This document shows positions 31,803-41,894 of a stretch of 64,000 nucleotides of DNA, piece after piece; position 1 is the stretch's first letter; each line of letters opens with the position of its first letter. Below the pieces are notes generated by a model, which did no database searches, was not told the DNA's origin, and worked only from the letters and a program-made list of their open reading frames with translations. Source of the DNA: Cyanidiococcus yangmingshanensis (Eukaryota; Rhodophyta; Bangiophyceae; Cyanidiales; Cyanidiaceae); the NCBI GenBank assembly GCA_013995675.1, contig VWRR01000012.1:372001-436000 (forward strand). The letters are read 5' to 3'. Made by a program: the position numbers and the translations under genes.

Positions 31803-31814
31803 TTTCGCGCCAAA
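31803..31814 (-). promoter_or_regulatory. E2F/DP-type site (tttggcgcgaaa on the minus strand)
   Basis: This is the exact reverse complement of the site upstream of MCM8. Two exact 12-mers in 64 kb is far above chance for a sequence of this length. It lies about 120 bp upstream of the LysM-reductase 31682 Met and 750 bp from the kinase fusion start. Confidence 0.5.
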
Positions 31815-32567
31815 TCGGGTGCCACGCAGGGCCGATCCTCCTTCCACCTGGCCGTCTCGATGGCATGCCTGGCGGCACGACCCCATGCCTCCCGAACGTC
31901 GTGCCAGCGACCTGATTCGCCCCAACGTCAGCGAATCGGATTGGATTTCGCATTCGATATCGGTGGACGGTATCCATGTCGGGCATGGGCATCTTCATGG
32001 GGTGCGATGATCCAGTTCAGTGCCACAAATTTTTGTTCAGTTCTTTGTCTCTGTGCGCAGATGCGCACGGAGCAGTCGGTGGCGGGGACCGTCGTCCGTC
32101 GCGTTGCGCTGCTGTTTCCGTGCGGATGGGATCGGCACCTCTCTTGTGTCTAGCATTGGCGAGATCTGTCGGTTTGGTGGTAGCGTGCATCATTTCCATG
32201 ATGATTCGACCAACTCGGGGTCAAGAGATGATGCGCGCGCTACAATGCGGGCAGTCGCCACCGATGGCGATACACCCATGATGCAGGATCATATGGGGGC
32301 AGAAACGCTTTACTCGTGCATAGATGCGAGTATGTAGGAACAGACATGCATGTTTGTGGATAGATGTTTACGGAAACACTTCCCCAGGTTTATTTCGAGA
32401 CGGATATGTCTCGAGCTGTATCCTTGTTTATGGAGACCGACGATGCGCTGCGGTTGCGTTGGCGAGCAGAGACGCCGCCGTTCGGTTGCGCGCCCTTGGC
32501 TACCCGTACGGGAATCGATTGGGATTCGCGCGGCTGTGAACGCGGTTACCCGGTGGCCTGAGACTCC

Positions 32568-33866
32568 ATGACGGCTCAATCAACTTGGTGCGGGTTCGTT
32601 GTTCTCGTGATCCAGCCAGAGGCATTCCATCGGAGGGAACCTCTCCTCGCGTACGCGCATAAAAGCGATGGCTGGACCGTAGTCGAGCGGCGTACCGTCA
32701 CCTGGACTCCAGCGCGCGCTCAGTCGTTGCTCGCAGCAAACGCGGATGACGCCTCCATGTCTGAAGAAAGCGGTGAGCAAACAATCGCGAAACAAGCAGC
32801 TGTGCTTACTGCTGGGCGTACAGAGGTTGTGGTTCTTCGCCGGGCTGTGCCCGCCAACGAGATGGTCTTTCTGAGAGAGGATGAAGAGGGCGCGCTGGAA
32901 ACGACGCCAGCAGGCGACTGGAAGCGCTGGCTCGATCTCTGCGGCCCAGCCGATCCCGAAGAGGCTCGCATAGTGGCCCCCAGAAGCCTTCGTGCCCTTT
33001 TCGGAATCGATCGACAACGTTGTGGCGTATGGACGAGCCGCTCTATGGAGCAGATTCCGGAGGACCTCGGAAAGTGCTTCGACGACGCTACTCAAGTCGA
33101 TCGCATTCAAGAGAGCGTGCGTGCTGTCGCTGAGCATGTTGCAGCCGGAGGATCGGTTGCAAAGTCTTATCTCAATGCCACGGTGGTAGAGACGCTTACA
33201 ATGGGTCTGTCGAGGCTCTGCGCAGTGCAACCAGCCCGGCCGCTTGAATGGCTCGGCGACTATCTCCGAGAGTCTGGAGCGCTCCAAACAGAGACGCGTT
33301 TACCTCCACAGCTGGTATTCGTGCTCGGAGGTCCTGGCGCTGGCAAAGGTACCCAATGCACCCGTATCGTTTCAGAGTTCGGTCACTGGCATGTGTCAGC
33401 GGGGGATCTGCTTCGTGCCGAGGTTCAAACGCAGTCCGAGCAAGGTCAGTTGATCGACGAGATGATACGCCAGGGTGCAATCGTTCCAGGTTATATCACA
33501 CTCGATCTACTACGCAAGAAGCTCGTCGAAGCGGGGCGAACACTAACGGTCCCTGGCGTACTTATCGATGGCTTTCCACGCGCTGTTGACCAGGCTATCG
33601 ATTTCGAGTGCCTCCTTCGCCCAGCTGATTTTTGCCTCTTTTTTGAATGTTCCGAGGCCGAGATGGAACGCCGTCTCTTGGAGCGTGGCCGTAACAGTGG
33701 TCGCACTGACGACAACCCCGATTCGATTCGCAAGCGTTTTCGGACTTTTATGGAGACTACGATGCCGGTGCTCGATTACCTTGAACGGCGCATCCGAGTG
33801 TATCGAATCCCCGCTGAGGGAGCCATAGATGAAGTATATGCTCGCGTCCGATCTCTCTTTCTCTAA
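32568..33866 (+). CDS. NDK-like - Dpy-30 - UMP/CMP kinase fusion protein
   Basis: It has three domains in one ATG-initiated frame of 432 residues. Residues about 8-165 follow the nucleoside diphosphate kinase fold as in NME5 (WLDLCGPADPEEARIVAP, SLRALFGID), but the active-site His-Gly-Ser is replaced (GVWTSRS), so this domain is predicted inactive. Residues about 205-237 are a Dpy-30 dimerisation motif (LNATVVETLTMGLSRLC ... PLEWLGDYL). Residues about 245-432 are a complete UMP/CMP-type kinase: P-loop GGPGAGKGTQ, NMP-binding SAGDLLRAE, DGFPRAVDQ and a short lid RTDDNPDSIRKRF. The kinase should phosphorylate UMP/CMP with ATP. NDK plus Dpy-30, and adenylate kinase plus Dpy-30, occur in flagellar proteins; this combination in an organism probably lacking flagella is unusual. 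Confidence 0.85.
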   Translation: MTAQSTWCGFVVLVIQPEAFHRREPLLAYAHKSDGWTVVERRTVTWTPARAQSLLAANADDASMSEESGEQTIAKQAAVLTAGRTEVVVLRRAVPANEMVFLREDEEGALETTPAGDWKRWLDLCGPADPEEARIVAPRSLRALFGIDRQRCGVWTSRSMEQIPEDLGKCFDDATQVDRIQESVRAVAEHVAAGGSVAKSYLNATVVETLTMGLSRLCAVQPARPLEWLGDYLRESGALQTETRLPPQLVFVLGGPGAGKGTQCTRIVSEFGHWHVSAGDLLRAEVQTQSEQGQLIDEMIRQGAIVPGYITLDLLRKKLVEAGRTLTVPGVLIDGFPRAVDQAIDFECLLRPADFCLFFECSEAEMERRLLERGRNSGRTDDNPDSIRKRFRTFMETTMPVLDYLERRIRVYRIPAEGAIDEVYARVRSLFL

Positions 33867-33993
33867 AGCGATCCGAGGCACTCGTGCGGAACCTGTATGA
33901 GCTGACTCGCGAAGAGCGCTTCAGTGCTGGCTCGCGCTGGAGCACCAATGCTTTGGACCTTCTCCATAACGCTGACGACAACGATGTCTCGAG

Positions 33994-34500
33994 CTAAGAA
34001 CCTGTGGTGAACCGACGGAACTCCGCTCGCTCGGCCTCGTCACGAGTCCAGCGAGCAAGTTCTCGTGCTTGCCACGCTCGCCGCGCCACAGCCTCCTCGT
34101 CTTCCGTCGCCAACAACGCCAATGTACTCGATGCCGCCACGCTTGAAGGCTCTCCAGGTCCAGGGCACTCGAACTCGCCCTCATGGCAGTGGTCAGTGGT
34201 CGGTCCGGACTGGCTGCAGTTCGCTGAGCTCTGCACACAACGCTCCAACGCACTAGATGCCCCGATGGACACCGCTGTTCGTTTGATTTCCGAGTTGACA
34301 ACCGGATCGGCAGTCGAAAGAGGCGTACCAGTGAGCAACTGATCAACTCGTTGCAGTGCAGCTTGCACCTCCTCAGAAAGTGGCCAAGTCGTCCGTTCAG
34401 CGGTGTGCGTGTCCAACGGTACGACTCGCAAAACCTGAGCCGGGAAGTGCGGTCTCACATCATTCCAGGCCGTCAATTCACACTCCGAAGAACGGCTCAT
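33994..34500 (-). CDS. Hypothetical protein, 168 residues
   Basis: An ATG-initiated frame with an even composition: MSRSSECELTAWNDVRP, VLRVVPLDTH, a helical middle, and an acidic-basic helix near the end (EEAVARRAWQARELARW). No family recognised. It converges on the kinase fusion with a gap of about 130 bp. The C-terminal charged helix suggests a protein-interaction role, but this is inference. Confidence 0.45.
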   Translation of the reverse strand: MSRSSECELTAWNDVRPHFPAQVLRVVPLDTHTAERTTWPLSEEVQAALQRVDQLLTGTPLSTADPVVNSEIKRTAVSIGASSALERCVQSSANCSQSGPTTDHCHEGEFECPGPGEPSSVAASSTLALLATEDEEAVARRAWQARELARWTRDEAERAEFRRFTTGS

Positions 34501-35711
34501 TCAAAACCCTTCGCTTCTCTTCCAGTGAGACGAACCTGTTGACTGAAACTTTCACGTCCAACAATAGGCATCTACCGCAACCGAGTCAGGGCGTGGCTCG
34601 TGCGACTCGTTCAGCGATACCGCTGGAACGGTCACGACTGATTCGTAGCGTCTTTCGTTCCAAGGCACTGTTTTCGAACAACCGGTGCAACCGCACGAGT
34701 TTCTTAGCCAAAAATGAACCCGCTAGTGACCTTGAAACGTCGCCCGCTGCAGCAGTCTGAGATAGCAACGAGACTCGAGTTTGAGGAACATCGCTGCCCC
34801 AGCACTGGAGGTCATCGCTCCGAATTCCACGCGCTCTTGGACCGTCCATCGAAAAGTCTCAAACTCGGCTCTGAATCATTTTTCTCCAGACACAAGAACG
34901 TTTCACAAGAGAGATTCGTACGCATAAGGCTATCAGATGTGTTTTCTTTGGCCTTGGGCCTGCTCCTGGCTGATAAAGCAGAGTCGGCGGCAGTCCCGAG
35001 CGGAGCGGCAGCGATAGACATCGATTCGCTGTTGGGTCTCGGAATGGCTCAATCTCGATGCATCGTCTTCGTCTCTTGATTAGGCAACGTAGACAAATCT
35101 CGTAGAGCATTCAGCAGAATCCCACTAGCTACTTGGACGCTGATTGCGTACGGAGTAGCACAACCAATGCGAACCTAATCACGGATGCGCTCACGTCGGA
35201 GGAACGAAACCTGGTTTGATACGCTCTCATGTGGTGTTTATGAACCAAACTATGCACTGTTCAGGGAGTCTAGGTGGTATCAATCGCGGGCCATTGCCAC
35301 CAGGATGTGTTTGCGGACATCAAGAGGAACGCGTTGTACCTCGGCGATGCGTCATGAGTGTTGCTCGACAGCGCGATCCCGCGAGACGCACCAGACCATT
35401 CAACATTCAGGCGTTGGGCGACCATCTGTACCAATATGCTGACGCTTCGAGGTATCTGACAACGATATTCAAGACTACGAGTCGCCACTGGAGAGAGGGC
35501 CATTTCTTCGAATACCAGGCGAACGCTGGCATCCGCCAACATAGGCTGCCCTTTCAGCGCCAGGGACATGGCACCCAATCGAGCCTTGTAGGCAACTCTA
35601 CTCCAGATGATGATCACGCTCGCTCACGAAGGCTATCTCTGCCAAAAGTTCATAACAGTGCTACAATGTACGATCGGCGAGATCTCTACAAGCACGATCC
35701 TTCAACACAAC
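34501..35711. other. 1.2-kb region without a firmly supported gene
   Basis: The best candidate is a plus-strand frame at 34714-35079 (121 residues, ATG). It contains a hydrophobic stretch followed by small residues (VFSLALGLLLADKAESAAVP), like a lumenal or secretory targeting peptide, but no family. A +1-related open frame precedes it from 34356. The minus-strand frame at 35270-35617 also lacks motifs. Confidence 0.35.
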
Positions 35712-36671
35712 CTAGTCGCGCCACAGAACAAACACGTCATCTGCAGCAGTTCGAATGATACGCAAATCGTCATCAAGAAACGTCAACTCCGTCCAGCCAA
35801 CAGCAGTGCCACGAAGTGGAATCTGCAGCGATGGTCGTACATCTTGCAGTTCGTTCCCAAGCAGACGGGTTGGTTCAAGACGCGCTCGCTCAAATCGTAG
35901 ATATAGCCGTTGGGGGCGACTACGGTCACATCGTCCACTCGCATACACTCGCAAAGTGGCTGTCGTGTCCTCTACACCCAGCCGAGCAAGTAAAAAGCTG
36001 CCTGGAGCAGCCAATTGCACGACATTCTCTACCATGAACGGGGCCGAATCAGGCCCCGAACACCTTCGAATGTTCTGATAGATGGACCCTATCTGCGGTG
36101 TCAACGGGAAGAAACTCCAACCTAGGAGGATTACGTCCAGCGCTGTCGTAAAAAGGAGACGCCAATCACCGGACACTCGAGAGGACTGCGCTATCCAGTC
36201 AAGCGCTGGCGGGGCCACTTTGGAAGTTGCGGAGCGCGAAGACGGCCCAGGACCACGCGGTCGTTCCAGTGCGCGAACAACTTCCAAAATGGCCCTTCGG
36301 CTGGACGCCGTCGACGCCAGACCCCGATTCACGTCAGCAGCCAACGCCAAGAGCTCTCTTTTCAGCTCTGGGATCGACAGCGGACGTCCGACAGTCGTCA
36401 CTGGGGTCCGTTCGAAATCAGCGCCGGTCCCAGCCTCACTCGGTGATGGCGAGGAAGCGTTTCCGTATCCTCGATCAGTGGGTTCAGAAACGCTTACGAC
36501 TTGAAGAGCACCCCGAACTGATGTAGAGCAGGCCTTTCGATACACCATGGTCGCAAGGCGGCTCTGTTTCTCTGCCGGTCTGACACCAAGTCGAGACCGG
36601 CACTGACCTTGGTACCACCAGCTCGAAGCTGGTATAAAAAGAATAACGCCGGTCGTGGACGAGTGATACAT
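35712..36671 (-). CDS. Plastid lipid-associated protein (PAP/fibrillin family)
   Basis: Fibrillins coat plastoglobules and thylakoids and are thought to bind lipophilic molecules. The PAP domain starts with LKRELLALAADVNRG, then SGDWRLLFTTALDVIL, GSIYQNI, a beta-rich region with VENVVQLAAPGSF, and the C-terminal family signature GWTELTFLDDDLRIIRT with FVLWRD at the end. The first 80 or so residues are Ser/Arg-rich and fit a transit peptide; a Met at 36548 would also serve as start (MVYRKACSTSVRG). It is divergent from the RSL1D1-like gene. Confidence 0.88.
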   Translation of the reverse strand: MYHSSTTGVILFIPASSWWYQGQCRSRLGVRPAEKQSRLATMVYRKACSTSVRGALQVVSVSEPTDRGYGNASSPSPSEAGTGADFERTPVTTVGRPLSIPELKRELLALAADVNRGLASTASSRRAILEVVRALERPRGPGPSSRSATSKVAPPALDWIAQSSRVSGDWRLLFTTALDVILLGWSFFPLTPQIGSIYQNIRRCSGPDSAPFMVENVVQLAAPGSFLLARLGVEDTTATLRVYASGRCDRSRPQRLYLRFERARLEPTRLLGNELQDVRPSLQIPLRGTAVGWTELTFLDDDLRIIRTAADDVFVLWRD

Positions 36672-36874
36672 ACCAACGCAGCGTCTCTGTACGTTCTCTC
36701 GTAGCGTCTACGCCCCAGCGTCTCAGCGGGCGACGAAACCATGCACGCGAACGCGCTGGAGAACGGTGTCGGCTGCACTTGCGTCGTCGACGGCGGCGTT
36801 CGTACTGGGAAACGAGCGGTTGCGGTTGGGTCTTTGCGCTCGACTTGACTAGTTTTCTCGACGAGTCGCTGGCG

Positions 36875-37961
36875 ATGGAGCAAACTGATTCTTTACCAGA
36901 AAGGAGAGCATCCGTGTCGACATCGGTAGAGGTGGAAAAGTCGTCCATTATTGAGCACGCGATCGCGGCCCTCTTGGAGCGCAGTCGCAGTGCGAGGCGA
37001 CGACTCGGCGAACAGAACCCGTTGATTGCCTCGTTTGAATCAGACGTTGCTGCTGCTGACGCGACCGAATGGGTCTTTCTCATTATAACGCTTCAAAGCA
37101 TGCCGAATAAGCTTCCTCGGAGGCCACGACTTATCCCTCTACCGCACTCTTTATACCGGCCCGGGACGACTGATGAGGCCGGGCAACGCGACGACGCACG
37201 CTGTGAGTATCATATGCCCCGATCCCGTACGTCCATATCGAAAGTTCTTTTTGGAAGCACCTCCTGCTGAGTGGCGGGAGCGCATCAAAAGGTTGTCGAT
37301 AACGCAGGTGCTTTCGGTGCGGCAGCTTCGTCGTGACTATGGACGCTTTGAGCAGCGTCGTGAGCTGGTCGCCTCGCACAGCCTGTTTCTCGCCGATACC
37401 CGAGTTTGGCCCATGCTGCCCGATCTTCTCGGGAAAGAGTTCTTTCGTCGCAAAAAATATCCGTTGCCAGTGAACTTGACTGGTTTGGAAAATGCTGTCC
37501 CTGTGGTCGGTGAAAGGGTCGTCCGTGCGTGTGAACGCATTCTCGATAGCACGGTCTGGCACGGCGGGCTCTCTGGTACCTGCTGTGCTCTTCGGGTCGG
37601 ACACCTGGCCATGGACCCGGCTGCCTTGAAGGCGAATGTGCTTCAAGTGCTTCATGCTTTGCCTTCTTTGGTTCCTGGTGGTGTTCGGCACGGCATCCTG
37701 AGCATTTACATCAAGACGCAAGAGCTTGTCCCCATCCCAGTTTACGTTGCGGAGCGTGTATCACGAGCGATGTCGTCGAGTGTGCCTATCGGATCCAAGT
37801 TTGGTATGTGGTCGCCAGAACGCCGCCGAAGAAAAGGGAAACTGGTGAGCGTTCCTGACGGCCACGCGACCCCACTGGAGCGCAAACGACGTCGACGACA
37901 AGGAAAGCGCGGAAAAACAAACACAGGGCATCGCAACGAAACAAGGGTTATCCCATTGTAA
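36875..37961 (+). CDS. Ribosomal L1 domain protein, RSL1D1/UTP30 type (changes frame once)
   Basis: It is a nucleolar ribosome-biogenesis protein related to yeast Cic1/Utp30. The first segment begins at ATG 36875 (MEQTDSLPERR) and contains LITLQ-type residues and LIPLPHSLYRPG, the family's 'P-P-H/S-L' start of the L1 fold. The rest is in the +1 frame: SIICPDPVRPYRKFFLE, LRRDYGRFEQRRELVASHSLFLAD, LLGKEFFRRKKYPLPVNL and NVLQVLHALPSLVPGG, ending in a strongly basic tail. The change lies between about 37150 and 37185; the GGG at 37181-37183 is a good candidate. Order and length are otherwise complete. Confidence 0.82.
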
Positions 37962-38048
37962 AACTATTTGGAGTAGATGTAGTCGATTAGCAGGTTAGGG
38001 TTGAGTGGCGCCAACTGCATCGTGCACCAGCGACACGACCGTCACGTT

Positions 38049-40907
38049 TCAACCGCGACGCATGCGGCATAACGCGTCGAGGGCCTCGATCGTCCCCGCT
38101 GGTGGCATGTAGACACAGCCCTTGTACTGCCCAACATTGGATCCCGAAGGAGTTTCCTGGTTCTTCTGTACGGGTCTGGGGGCCTCCCGAACGCTTAATA
38201 GGCCCACAGTGTTGATTACTGGTGCCTCGGCGGGCGTCGCAAAAAGATCACTCACTGACTGGATCGAGCCTTCGTGAATCTTGTCGGTCATCAAGGGGAT
38301 CGGTTTTCGCTCCACTGGAGGTTCATCCATCTCGAGATCGCCTGTTGAGGGCTCGCTTGCAGCACTGTTCTCGTGCGGGGGGATCCATGGCTCCGGTTTG
38401 GGTGATGCGACTCCGACAACAGGTTGCTGAGCGTTGCCCTCGGGCAAGCATTCCGGTGAAAACGTCATCGATTCAGTCCTTGTTCGTGGTGCGGATACGA
38501 AGGCGGCAATCCCGGACATGCGCTGCGTGGATACTTGGGCAGAGATTATGTCAGGGGGCGATATGTCGCTAACAGTGGACTCCGGATGAGCCTCTCTTTT
38601 GCTTACAGCGATACACGGTGTGCCAATATCGACCACGAAGACGTTCTCGTGGCAGCGGGTATCGACGCCCAGCGAGGCGCTTGATTCTGCGGTCAAATTC
38701 TGGCGAGGGATCCGTTGTTGATCAGCAGAGGCGCTGTTGAGCCGTCTCAATGGATGCACGAGAGTTAACAGCTCTGGACTCGCGTAGCACTGGTTGAAGC
38801 AGAGCACCAGCACTGGCTGGCAGCCACTTGTTCGCGATTTGCGCACAGCGTAGAGAACCGGATCGTCACATGTAACCAAATCCACCGAGCTACCATTATC
38901 GTAGGCAATATAAAAACTAAGCTGATCTGACTCGGCTTGGGCGCGCTTGTCGTCTTCGGTGTCATGGACATGTTTCTTCGTCGGTCGATCAGTCGATGTC
39001 TCCGTCGATTCCACTTTCGACGCGGCCACACTCGTCGCCTGTTTCTGGTTGAGCTCTGCGCCTATACCCCTCCAGAGTGAGCATGGAAGGCGATACGGAG
39101 GCTCTATCTGGTCCATGCTTTTTCGCGAGCCACCGATCAGGCGACCTCGGCGAAGACTAGTCACTCGCCAAGATTGTGGTAACACCTGAAAGAGCGACAA
39201 AGAAGCGATATCCCCTTGAACAGTCGCTGATGTTGACGCCGGCAGAACGAGCAACTGCCAACCGCAGGCGAGAAACGGCGCGAGCTGCGTTCGCTCCGCA
39301 TCCACACCGTCTGGCGGTTGCGGAGACTCGCTCAGCGAAGATTTCAACGGAACGTTCATCGAGGGGACTCCATTTGGGATTTCGGCAGTCCTGTCGTCCG
39401 GCTGTTGCAGCTGGCCTGCATTGGTGCTGGGTCCGTTCGACGCATCGCTCGGCTCCCAGGAGTCACCTTTTCTTTTGGCTGCAGGGTCTTCTAGATGGCT
39501 TGCGAGGCTCTCACGGAGCATAGGACTCGATCGCGGTAGAGCCAGTGCATGTCCTAGCTCGAACGGAACATGCACCACGCAGTTCATACCGGGACAGGAC
39601 ACTGCAATGACTCGAGCCAGCAGCGGTAGCAATAGGACGTATCGTGTCAGATCCGACGCCCCAGTGTTGATGAACAGATACCGCATGCCGAACACGTCCT
39701 GTGTGCGAATAGAATTAGATCGAAAGGGATCTACCAGTTCACGAGGGCGTTTTCGTAATCCAAAATGTCTTTCTGACAATTCCTGTACCTCATGATTTCC
39801 CGACAAGTCATTGTTTTGATTGCGGGTGTCCATAGGACCACTTTCATTGCAGAAACTTGCGGATTCCGGATGACGATCACTCGATTCATCTGTCTGCAGC
39901 ACGGATTCTGTGCAAGGTACATGGGCATCATTTGAATCCACTCGTGCCGCAACTTGAGCTGCATGGGGAGTGTCGGAATGCAACACTCGCTCACATTGGT
40001 GGTGGTCTTTTGGCCATTCTCCCAACATGTATGGATGATCCGGCCCTGCGCCGCCGGACATCATGACAGATGCTGGATTTGATGAATCCGGCACCTCTGG
40101 GGAGGCGAGGCTCGTGCGATGCCGACTCCCTCGCGACCGGTCATGAGCAGCGGTTACGCCATGCTGCACCGTGCGGCCGTCTTCAACGACTCCATTGCGT
40201 CCCGATGCATCGAGGGAGAGGTTGTCGTTGACGTGGCCGCCGCTGTTATCCTCGTCCCGGAAGAAGCCATCGAGCGGTTGCGCCCGGCGCTCTGATGACT
40301 CATTCCAACAGCGACGCATCCGCATACGCTGCGACAATTGCACTTCTGACAGCGGAATTTCCGACACCCGTTCATACACAGCATTGAGAAGCTGTCTCGA
40401 CAAAGGAGTACGGTCTTTGCCCGGCGAAAAAACTGTTCGGCGAACTGACGTGCTGCGTGTGAGGCTCTTCGTACCGTTCGCTGCCACCGAGTGCCCACCA
40501 TTCAGAGGCACGCCGACAGCGGCCGTTTCACGAGCGCTCCTCGCCAGTCCGTCTCGAGCTTCGCGAAAAATGGAAGCTCCCGAAAATCCCTCTGAGCCAG
40601 AGGCGGCGGAAGAAGATCCATCGCCCCGCCCAAGTCGCGTTGCAGAAGCCGGCGGGTGCGCAGTGCCAAGCGCCAACCTCGATCCGCTGCCGTCACGCCA
40701 CGAGCACTGCAGCCGCTCCTCGAACGCCGGTGGCCATGCCTCAACCGAGCCCTGTACCCTCTGCTGCTCTGGAAACCGACCTCGATTCATTGAGTCTCTT
40801 CCGACATCAGTTTTTGAGTGAAGACCCGGGGCACGAGCTTGCGTGAGCCAAGCTGCGTTACGCTCCAGTTCCTCGCGCCAGACCCGCAACAACACCAACA
40901 CGTCCAT
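38049..40907 (-). CDS. Large hypothetical protein, about 950 residues
   Basis: The frame is open to 41327, but I take the Met at 40907 (MDVLVLLRVWREELERN) because the upstream part is Arg/His-rich, covers a (GCGT)n run and looks non-coding. The protein alternates long disordered Ser/Pro-rich stretches with folded-looking blocks: YLFINTGASDLTRYVLLLPL, LACGWQLLVLPAS, QLSFYIAYDNGSSVDLV and VLVLCFNQCYASPELL. It ends with YKGCVYMPPAGTIEAL. I recognise no family. Length and the conserved-looking blocks make it a real gene, uninterrupted by frame changes. Confidence 0.7.
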   Translation of the reverse strand: MDVLVLLRVWREELERNAAWLTQARAPGLHSKTDVGRDSMNRGRFPEQQRVQGSVEAWPPAFEERLQCSWRDGSGSRLALGTAHPPASATRLGRGDGSSSAASGSEGFSGASIFREARDGLARSARETAAVGVPLNGGHSVAANGTKSLTRSTSVRRTVFSPGKDRTPLSRQLLNAVYERVSEIPLSEVQLSQRMRMRRCWNESSERRAQPLDGFFRDEDNSGGHVNDNLSLDASGRNGVVEDGRTVQHGVTAAHDRSRGSRHRTSLASPEVPDSSNPASVMMSGGAGPDHPYMLGEWPKDHHQCERVLHSDTPHAAQVAARVDSNDAHVPCTESVLQTDESSDRHPESASFCNESGPMDTRNQNNDLSGNHEVQELSERHFGLRKRPRELVDPFRSNSIRTQDVFGMRYLFINTGASDLTRYVLLLPLLARVIAVSCPGMNCVVHVPFELGHALALPRSSPMLRESLASHLEDPAAKRKGDSWEPSDASNGPSTNAGQLQQPDDRTAEIPNGVPSMNVPLKSSLSESPQPPDGVDAERTQLAPFLACGWQLLVLPASTSATVQGDIASLSLFQVLPQSWRVTSLRRGRLIGGSRKSMDQIEPPYRLPCSLWRGIGAELNQKQATSVAASKVESTETSTDRPTKKHVHDTEDDKRAQAESDQLSFYIAYDNGSSVDLVTCDDPVLYAVRKSRTSGCQPVLVLCFNQCYASPELLTLVHPLRRLNSASADQQRIPRQNLTAESSASLGVDTRCHENVFVVDIGTPCIAVSKREAHPESTVSDISPPDIISAQVSTQRMSGIAAFVSAPRTRTESMTFSPECLPEGNAQQPVVGVASPKPEPWIPPHENSAASEPSTGDLEMDEPPVERKPIPLMTDKIHEGSIQSVSDLFATPAEAPVINTVGLLSVREAPRPVQKNQETPSGSNVGQYKGCVYMPPAGTIEALDALCRMRRG

Positions 40908-41894
40908 ACCCGACGATAACGCGCCAACCCCTCCGTTCCACGGAGACAAGCCTCCGCAAGGACGTGTGACACCCCAACGGCTCCAGTCTTTGATAACAAG
41001 ACGCAACCACACTCGTCGGACAGAATAGCGCTCTGCAACAAGTGCCGCCAATCGAAACAATTCTGCGTGCGTGCGTGCATGCGTGCGTGCGGAGGCGGAT
41101 CGTGGCGTCGACTGCGATGGTGGACCCGCGTCCCGCCCCGCACGCCCATGAACTATTCGACGCGTCGGAGGCCGCTCGGGGATGCGTGCGAGGACACGCG
41201 TGCTTGGATCCATTCGGGGATGGCGTTGGCATGGAGGCGCGCTGGTACGATCGGCGCTTCCGGCGGCGTCACTCTGATTCGGATAGGAAGCCAACGATCG
41301 GATCGACCATAGGCGATGCATCGCCATCGACAGACGATTCGATAAAGAACATGAATCAATGTTCGATATAAACCCAGACCAGTCTTTGTTTTGAACAGAT
41401 GGTTCGTGATCGGATCGTTTTCATACGATCCGAACTGACCATTCATCAGGGAAAAACAAGCGAGACAAAACCCTAGACACACGGACTAGTCTTTGGCTGG
41501 AACAAGACCACGCACACGAATGAACCAACGACAAGGTACAGCGCAGTACTGGCCACCAAGCCGTGTCTGGATCGATGATGCACTCGTTCGTAGGGGTCGA
41601 ACAACCACATGATTATTCAGCGATTCGATAAATATTTCTATTTCGATGATTGTCTACGGACCACAGACTCCATAGATGGTCTCCGTATGAAGTATCCTCG
41701 ACTCTGAATCATTCATATACATTTCAGCGGTTCGATGTTCATCAGGGACATCGACGGGGGCAATCGGCTCGGTCACGATGCTGCCCAGCCCGTGCGCTGC
41801 CGTCAAGGATCTCATCACAGACCGCGATCTCTGGCCAGCCTCTGGCTTGGACTGACTCGAGCCAAGCTGTTCTTGAAGACCGTTGCCGAGGAGC
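40908..41894. other. Intergenic region between divergent genes
   Basis: This is about 1 kb upstream of both the large hypothetical gene and the peptidase gene. It contains a (GCGT)-type run and no supported gene. Confidence 0.5.
41064..41092. repeat. Imperfect (TGCG)n microsatellite
   Basis: About seven copies of a TGCG unit with one interruption (gtgcatgcgt), in the promoter region of the large hypothetical gene. Confidence 0.85.

Larger units (their letters stand above)
31683..32567. other. Divergent promoter region with palindromes
   Basis: This lies between the LysM-reductase gene (minus) and the kinase fusion (plus). Open frames are mutually overlapping shadows. It contains an 18-bp palindrome and an E2F-type site, described separately. 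Confidence 0.5.

Noticed and set aside
41064-41327. Upstream extension of the large hypothetical protein
   Set aside because: The frame is open but covers a simple (TGCG) run and is His/Arg-rich. The Met at 40907 is a better start.
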